A stretch of DNA of 64,000 bases, from contig NZ_CP060714.1 of NCBI RefSeq assembly GCF_014395975.1, forward strand, positions 1,116,001 through 1,180,000, given 5' to 3'. Below are positions 59,497 through 64,000 of the stretch, piece after piece (within the stretch, counting starts at the first letter, position 1; every line of letters starts with the position of its first letter). The position numbers were made by a program, and so were the translations under genes. Source of the DNA: Diaphorobacter ruginosibacter (GTDB lineage: Bacteria; Pseudomonadota; Gammaproteobacteria; Burkholderiales; Burkholderiaceae_C). A model generated the notes under the pieces. That model had not been told where the DNA came from and made no database searches. It saw only the letters and a list, made by a program, of their open reading frames with translations.

Positions 59497-60164
59497 TCAG
59501 TAGCCTGTTTCCTGGATGTATTGCCGGTTGGCGCGATCCCATGCGGCCTTGACTGCAGGTTCGGCCTGGGACCAGGGCAGGCGGCTGCCTCCACGTTCGA
59601 CGTCCCACCGGCCTTGCGCATGCGTGCGTGCGGCCTCCCATTCGGCGTGGCCTTCAAGGCGGCAGACATAGCCGGCCCGATAGGCCGGGGCATAGTCCTC
59701 GTAGACAAAATCCTGCGATACATAGGGTTCGCTGGCGTAGCGCTCCCTCCAGTAGGCTTCGTGCTCGCCTGTGCGCGGCCCGGGGTGGGGGCCGTGAGGG
59801 AGAAGTCGTAGGTGTTCCAGCCTTCGGCGGGATAGATGAACTCGGGCAGGTGCTTGAGCGCCTCTTCGGTCGCCTGCGGCAGAATCAATTGCGAATCGCG
59901 CAGCTTGAAGAACTCCACGGGAATGGCGACGTCGCGGGTGCCCAGACCCAGGAAACCGCCAACGCCGACGATGGCGAACATGCGGGCTCCGCCCGTGCCG
60001 ACGATCAGGTCGGAGACCGATCCGACATGCTCCTCGCGTTCGTTGTAGACCTCGAGCCCGATGAGGTTGTTCCGTGCGCTCCATCCGGTCGCGAGCGTTG
60101 CCGTATCTTCGTGGGACAGGTGAAATGGCGACCGGATCGCGCTCCTTGCGGCTTCGTTGTTCAT
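59497..60164 (-). pseudogene. PRC-barrel protein gene with one frameshift
   Basis: The gene starts at the ATG at 60164 after GGAAGGAG. The first part is a PRC-barrel domain (NLIGLEVYNEREEHVGSVSD, RDVAIPVEFFKLRDSQLILP). At a G5 run on the plus strand (59787-59791) the frame shifts; one more base gives PRTGEHEAYWRERYASEP and then GYVCRLEGHAEWEAARTH to a stop at 59497. The repaired product is about 222 residues. Such proteins are stress-linked with unknown role. The unrepaired frame runs on to 59388 without family character. Confidence 0.72.
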
Positions 60165-60292
60165 GGCTGCTGCTCCTTCCTTGTCTGTGCAGCGGCTTTC
60201 CAGAAGAAGCCGCTGCACTCCACAAGACTAGGCTGCCTGCCGGAGCCGGGGCGTAGGGCGATGCCCTGGTCGTTCGTGGGACGTGCCTGAGA

Positions 60293-61597
60293 TCAGGCAG
60301 ACCCCACGCCCGACAGCCGTGCCCCGACGGGAAGGCTTGCCACCTCGCGCTTGACGGTGTTCAGCGGATTGATGAACAGCGCCATGAATGCGCCAAAGCC
60401 CAGCAGGCCGGCGGAAATCATGAAGGGCAGCGAGTAGCTTCCGGTGGTCTGGATCAGGTACCCGAACGCCACCGGTGAGATCATTCCGGCCACGCCGAAG
60501 CCCGTGTTCATCATGCCGGAGGCCGTGCCCGCATAGTCGCCTGCAATGTCCAGCGGAAGGCTCCAGAGCACCGCGTTGGTCAGTTCGAGGCAGAAGAACG
60601 ATGCGGACAGCAGCAGCACGGCCGTCATGGCGCTGTCCACGGAAATCATCGGCACCATGAAGATGAGCGCGCCCACGAGGCCGAATACGAGAACCGAGAC
60701 ACGCGCAAAGCGCAGGTTACCCGTGCGTTCATAGATGCGGTCGGAGACGACGCCACCCAGCGTATCGCCAACGACCCCCGCGAGCAGCGGCAACGCGGTG
60801 AAGATGGCCATTTCCTTGAGGTTGAATCCGCGCGCATCCTTCAGGTACGAAGGCAGCCACGTCAGGAAGACCCACAGCGTCCAGCCGTAGCAGAAGTCGA
60901 CCAGCGTGACCTTCCACATGCCGCCGATCAGGCGCTTCCAGGGCGTGGGGCCTTTCTCCTGCCTGGGCTTTTCCGCGCGGCCTTCGTTGATCTCGGCAAG
61001 CTCCGACTCGGTCACGCGAGGATGCTGCTGCGGCGTGTCGCGGAACGTGAACCAGTACAGCGCGGTCCATGCCAGGCTGACGGCGCCCAGCACGATGAAC
61101 GATTCACGCCAGCCCGCCATCGCGATGATCAGGAACACCAGCGGCGGCGTGACGGCGCCGCCCAGGCGCGAGAACGAGTGCGTGATGCCCTGTGCGAAGC
61201 CGCGCTGCTTCAGCGGAATCCAGTAGGTGAAGGCACGCGTGGCGGTGGGAAAGGCGCCTCCTTCGCCAAGCCCCAGTGCAAGCCGCAGCACCAGCAGGGC
61301 TGCCAGCGATCCGACAAAGCCGGTGAACAGCGTGGCCGCGCCCCAGATCAGTGACAGCACCGTGAGCACCTTGTGCGGGCCGAATCGGTCGGCAAGCCAG
61401 CCGCCCATGATCTGCATGGCCGCATACGGATACGCGAATGCGGAGAAGATCAGGCCGAGCTGCAGGTTGCTCAGGCCCATCTCTTCCTTGATCATCGGTG
61501 CAGCCACCGACATGTTGACCCGGTCTATGTAGGCGATGAAATACATCAGGCACATCACGCCCAGAACCATGTGATGCGTTTTGACTCTGCGTTGCAT
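60293..61597 (-). CDS. sauU: MFS transporter, probable sulfoacetate permease
   Basis: This 434-residue twelve-helix transporter of the anion:cation symporter family has the MFS motif GGWLADRFGPHKVL after helix 2 and a central cytoplasmic loop at about 205-225. AAGGAG precedes the ATG at 61597. Its position behind a ligase and an acylating dehydrogenase matches the sauSTU cluster of Cupriavidus necator H16, where SauU is the proposed sulfoacetate importer. The assignment depends on this context. Confidence 0.75.
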   Translation of the reverse strand: MQRRVKTHHMVLGVMCLMYFIAYIDRVNMSVAAPMIKEEMGLSNLQLGLIFSAFAYPYAAMQIMGGWLADRFGPHKVLTVLSLIWGAATLFTGFVGSLAALLVLRLALGLGEGGAFPTATRAFTYWIPLKQRGFAQGITHSFSRLGGAVTPPLVFLIIAMAGWRESFIVLGAVSLAWTALYWFTFRDTPQQHPRVTESELAEINEGRAEKPRQEKGPTPWKRLIGGMWKVTLVDFCYGWTLWVFLTWLPSYLKDARGFNLKEMAIFTALPLLAGVVGDTLGGVVSDRIYERTGNLRFARVSVLVFGLVGALIFMVPMISVDSAMTAVLLLSASFFCLELTNAVLWSLPLDIAGDYAGTASGMMNTGFGVAGMISPVAFGYLIQTTGSYSLPFMISAGLLGFGAFMALFINPLNTVKREVASLPVGARLSGVGSA

Positions 61598-61815
61598 GTT
61601 TGTCTCCTTGGGCCCTTGCCTGCGTGCATCGCGGACGGGCCTTTGTTCATTTCAATGGATGGCGCCAGGGGCGCCGCTACAGGCAATACGTTGCAGTCGT
61701 CGCTCGGACGGCAAGAGGGGAAGGGCGGCGGTTCCTTTCGAAAGAATGGGGCGGGGAGCGGAAGCCGCGGGATTCACGAGCGCGTGAAGCGGCCTGCTTC
61801 GCGTTGTCGATGAGT

Positions 61816-63363
61816 TCAGGCGGGTTGTTCGAGCAGCCGCAGGCGCTGCAGCTTTCCCGAGGGACCGCGTGGCAGCTCCAGCATCTGGACGAAACGGCTC
61901 GGGCACTTGTAGTTGCCCAGCTCGGCGAGGCAATGCCGGCGCAGGTCGGCCGCATCGAATTCCGCGCCGTCGCGCATCACCAGGTACACGGCGATTTCCT
62001 GTCCGTACTCGGGGTGCGGAACGCCGACGGCAGCCGCATCCAGCACCTTGGGATGCTTGAGCACCGCTTCGTCGATCTCGCGTGGCGCGATGTTCTCGCC
62101 GCCCTTGATGATGAGCTCCTTCGAGCGGCCGGTGATGTAGAAGAAACCGTCCGCATCCTGGTAGCCCACGTCGCCCGTGCGCAGCCATCCGTCGTCGGTG
62201 AAGGCCTCGCGCGTGCGTACCGGGTCCTTGTAGTAGCCCTGCATCACATGGGGGCCCTGCAGCACGATCTCGCCGCGCTCGCCCGCGGGAAGAAGCTGGC
62301 CGTCCACGCCCATGACGGCCGCCAGCGCACCGGCGGGGCGGCCGACGCTGCCGATGCGGCGCTCGCGGGCTGCCAGCGGATTGCTGAACGAAGGGGCCGC
62401 GGTCTCGGTCAGGCCCATGGTTTCGATGATGCCGAGACCGAAGCGCGACTCGAACGCGCGGTGGTGCTCGGGAGCCAGTGCCGCCGATGCCGATCGGCAG
62501 AACTTCAGGGCGGAGAGATCGCGGCCCTGGGCTCCGGCCTCGTCGTTGAGCAGATAGGCAATGATCGTGGGAACCACGTTGATCCACGTGCATCCGAATC
62601 CGCACACATCGGCCCAGAACGTCTTGGCGGAGAACCGCGGCGACATGACCAGCGAGCCGCCATGGAACAGCGGCGTGATCAGCGCGACGACCAGCGCGTT
62701 GATGTGATAGAGCGGCAGCGAGACCATCACGCGATCGCTCTCGCCCAGGGCATGCACCTGCGACGTGCTGGCCGCATTGGCCAGCAGGTTCGCATGCGTG
62801 AGCAGCACCCCCTTGGGAACGCCGGTGGTGCCGGACGTGTACATGATGAGCGCCGGTTCGTCGGGCGCGATGCGGTGCGTGACAAGCCGATCGGCGACAC
62901 CCGCCACGGGCGGCAGCGAAGGCGCCAGCGGCACATGCATGGACTCGGGGTCGCAGAGCACGACGGCGACGCTGCGCTCGACCTGGGCCAGTGCCTGCTC
63001 GAGCGCGGGCTGGTGTTCTCTGCTCGTGAACACCAGCCGCGTGTCCGAGTGGCGCAGCACATGCACCAGTTGCGATGGCTGGCTCAGCAGGTTGACGGGG
63101 TTGACCACCAGGCCGCTGGCCATGATGCCCAGGAGCAGGATCGCCGGAAGCGGCCCGTTGGGCATGTAGACGGATACCTTGTCGCCGGGTGCCAGGCCGA
63201 TGGCATCGAAGTTCGCGCGCAGCCTGTCCGTCTCTTCCTTCAACCGTGCAAACGAAAACAGGGCTCCGTCCTGCGCGTTGATCATGAAGGTCTCTTCGCC
63301 GCGCTCCGCTGCCCGCGCGTCGATCAGTTCCGCAATGCTGTGCAATGCCGTGTTCGTCGTCAT
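61816..63363 (-). CDS. sauT: AMP-forming acyl-CoA ligase, probable sulfoacetate-CoA ligase
   Basis: This 515-residue member of the adenylate-forming superfamily activates a carboxylate with ATP and CoA. The P-loop-like motif is MYTSGTTGVPKGVLLTH, with the GLTETAAPSF core motif, the hinge YITGRSKELIIKGGENIAP and the catalytic lysine in PRGPSGKLQR. It overlaps the upstream dehydrogenase gene by ATGA. In the sau pathway it would form sulfoacetyl-CoA. Other short acids cannot be excluded from sequence alone. Confidence 0.78.
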   Translation of the reverse strand: MTTNTALHSIAELIDARAAERGEETFMINAQDGALFSFARLKEETDRLRANFDAIGLAPGDKVSVYMPNGPLPAILLLGIMASGLVVNPVNLLSQPSQLVHVLRHSDTRLVFTSREHQPALEQALAQVERSVAVVLCDPESMHVPLAPSLPPVAGVADRLVTHRIAPDEPALIMYTSGTTGVPKGVLLTHANLLANAASTSQVHALGESDRVMVSLPLYHINALVVALITPLFHGGSLVMSPRFSAKTFWADVCGFGCTWINVVPTIIAYLLNDEAGAQGRDLSALKFCRSASAALAPEHHRAFESRFGLGIIETMGLTETAAPSFSNPLAARERRIGSVGRPAGALAAVMGVDGQLLPAGERGEIVLQGPHVMQGYYKDPVRTREAFTDDGWLRTGDVGYQDADGFFYITGRSKELIIKGGENIAPREIDEAVLKHPKVLDAAAVGVPHPEYGQEIAVYLVMRDGAEFDAADLRRHCLAELGNYKCPSRFVQMLELPRGPSGKLQRLRLLEQPA

Positions 63364-64000
63364 GCTCCGTACCTCCGGAAGTAGTCGCCCAGCATGTCCT
63401 CCACCGACGGACGGTTCTCGGGGATCGTGCGCGAGACGCGCGTCACGTTCATGTAATAGCGGTAGTTGAGGTTGTCGGAGAAGTTGTTGCCGCCCCAGGT
63501 GCCGCAGCCCATCGACAGCGAGAACGGCAGACCGTTGTTGAAGTTGCCGCCGGTTGCAAAGCAGTGGGCCTGGTTGAGGATCACGCGCGCCACCGGCAGG
63601 TTCTGCGCGAGATAGAGCGCCTGCTCGTCGTCCTGCGAGTGCAGGCTGACCGAGTGGCCAGCCCCCATGTAGCCATAGATGCGCCGCACGGTGGCGACAG
63701 CGTCGTTGAATGTGCGCGCCGCATATACGGTGAGCACCGGCGACAGCTTTTCACCCGAGAAGGGGTGGTCCTTGCCCACGCCGCTTTCCTCGACCATCAG
63801 TACCCGGGGGGCGTCCTGCGGAATGCGTCCGCGCCAGTCGATCTGTGCGAGTTGCGCAATCAGTGCCGCACTCTTGCCGGTGATGGTGTCGCTCAGCTTG
63901 CCGTCGCGCCACATGAGGGCCTGCAGCCTGTCCTTCTCGTCGGCGGTCAGCAGCAGCGCACCCCTCTCGCGCAGGGCCTGCAGCATGGTCTCGCGCGCCT
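63360..64000 (-). CDS. sauS: Acylating aldehyde dehydrogenase, probable sulfoacetaldehyde dehydrogenase (5' end outside window)
   Basis: The C-terminal 213 codons are visible; the N-terminal NAD(P)-binding part and catalytic cysteine lie beyond the right edge. Conserved end features are HPFSGEKLSPVLTVY, RIYGYMGAGHSVSLHS, NQAHCFATGGNFNNGLPFSL and MGCGTWGGNNFSDNLN, typical of acylating dehydrogenases of the sulfoacetaldehyde/succinate-semialdehyde group. It is upstream of and overlaps sauT. It would reduce sulfoacetyl-CoA to sulfoacetaldehyde, the substrate of Xsc, which is not in this window. Confidence 0.8.
   Translation of the reverse strand, partial: ARETMLQALRERGALLLTADEKDRLQALMWRDGKLSDTITGKSAALIAQLAQIDWRGRIPQDAPRVLMVEESGVGKDHPFSGEKLSPVLTVYAARTFNDAVATVRRIYGYMGAGHSVSLHSQDDEQALYLAQNLPVARVILNQAHCFATGGNFNNGLPFSLSMGCGTWGGNNFSDNLNYRYYMNVTRVSRTIPENRPSVEDMLGDYFRRYGA

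Noticed and set aside
61600..63384. Long plus-strand open frame of nearly 600 codons
   Set aside because: It is antisense to the acyl-CoA ligase gene and has the histidine/glutamine/arginine-rich composition typical of shadow frames in high-GC DNA.

Overview
The window looks like chromosome from a high-GC betaproteobacterium of the order Burkholderiales, most likely family Comamonadaceae. The basis is the housekeeping block pth - rplY - prs - tRNA-Gln - ispE - lolB - TPR gene, then mutM, dynamin-like gene, mutY, rapZ, recN, nadK and hrcA, together with the types of transporter operons. The species cannot be named from the sequence alone.

Layout. 1-5.3 kb: a minus-strand peptide-type ABC importer operon (permeases, two ATPases, binding protein cut by the window edge). 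5.5-20.7 kb: conserved core genes. 20.7-32.6 kb: an accessory region starting at a CAT-anticodon tRNA. A tyrosine integrase and a small prophage remnant lie between two 48-bp copies of the tRNA 3' end. Next come a second, broken prophage module (an SSB/integrase chimera and a YqaJ-type exonuclease), an IS2-type element that has split a PaaI-type thioesterase gene, an integrase fragment, phage-like small ORFs, an FHA-domain protein, a PIN-like protein, and surface or secreted proteins including IPTL-CTERM proteins and a DUF4382 lipoprotein.

32.6-39.9 kb: a minus-strand catabolic operon with a TRAP transporter (small and large permease, binding protein), a GntR/FCD regulator, a fumarylacetoacetase-family enzyme, a cupin, two short-chain dehydrogenases and a Dabb protein. 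Paired palindromes overlie a candidate promoter at its head. 40.3-47.5 kb: a second uncharacterised operon with an enolase-superfamily enzyme, a NitT/TauT-type ABC importer, a DapA-family lyase and a Rossmann-fold epimerase/dehydrogenase, next to a TetR regulator. 47.7-52.8 kb: an alkanesulfonate (ssu) operon with two binding proteins. Ahead of it is a leader-like ORF, fused to a third binding-protein remnant, whose ribosome-binding site sits in a hairpin.

53.1-56.8 kb: decayed fragments (WG-repeat protein, Bug-type binding protein) and a large delta-60/fibronectin-III/IPTL-CTERM protein interrupted by one frameshift. 56.9-59.4 kb: a two-component pair. 59.5-60.2 kb: a PRC-barrel gene with one frameshift. 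60.3-64 kb: genes matching sauU-sauT-sauS for sulfoacetate uptake and conversion to sulfoacetaldehyde, with sauS cut by the window edge. With the ssu operon, this gives two organosulfonate systems within about 16 kb.

Two of the frameshifts are repaired by adding one base to a five-base G or C run. Sequencing error is therefore a real alternative to mutation or phase variation. No CRISPR array, rRNA or replication origin was seen.
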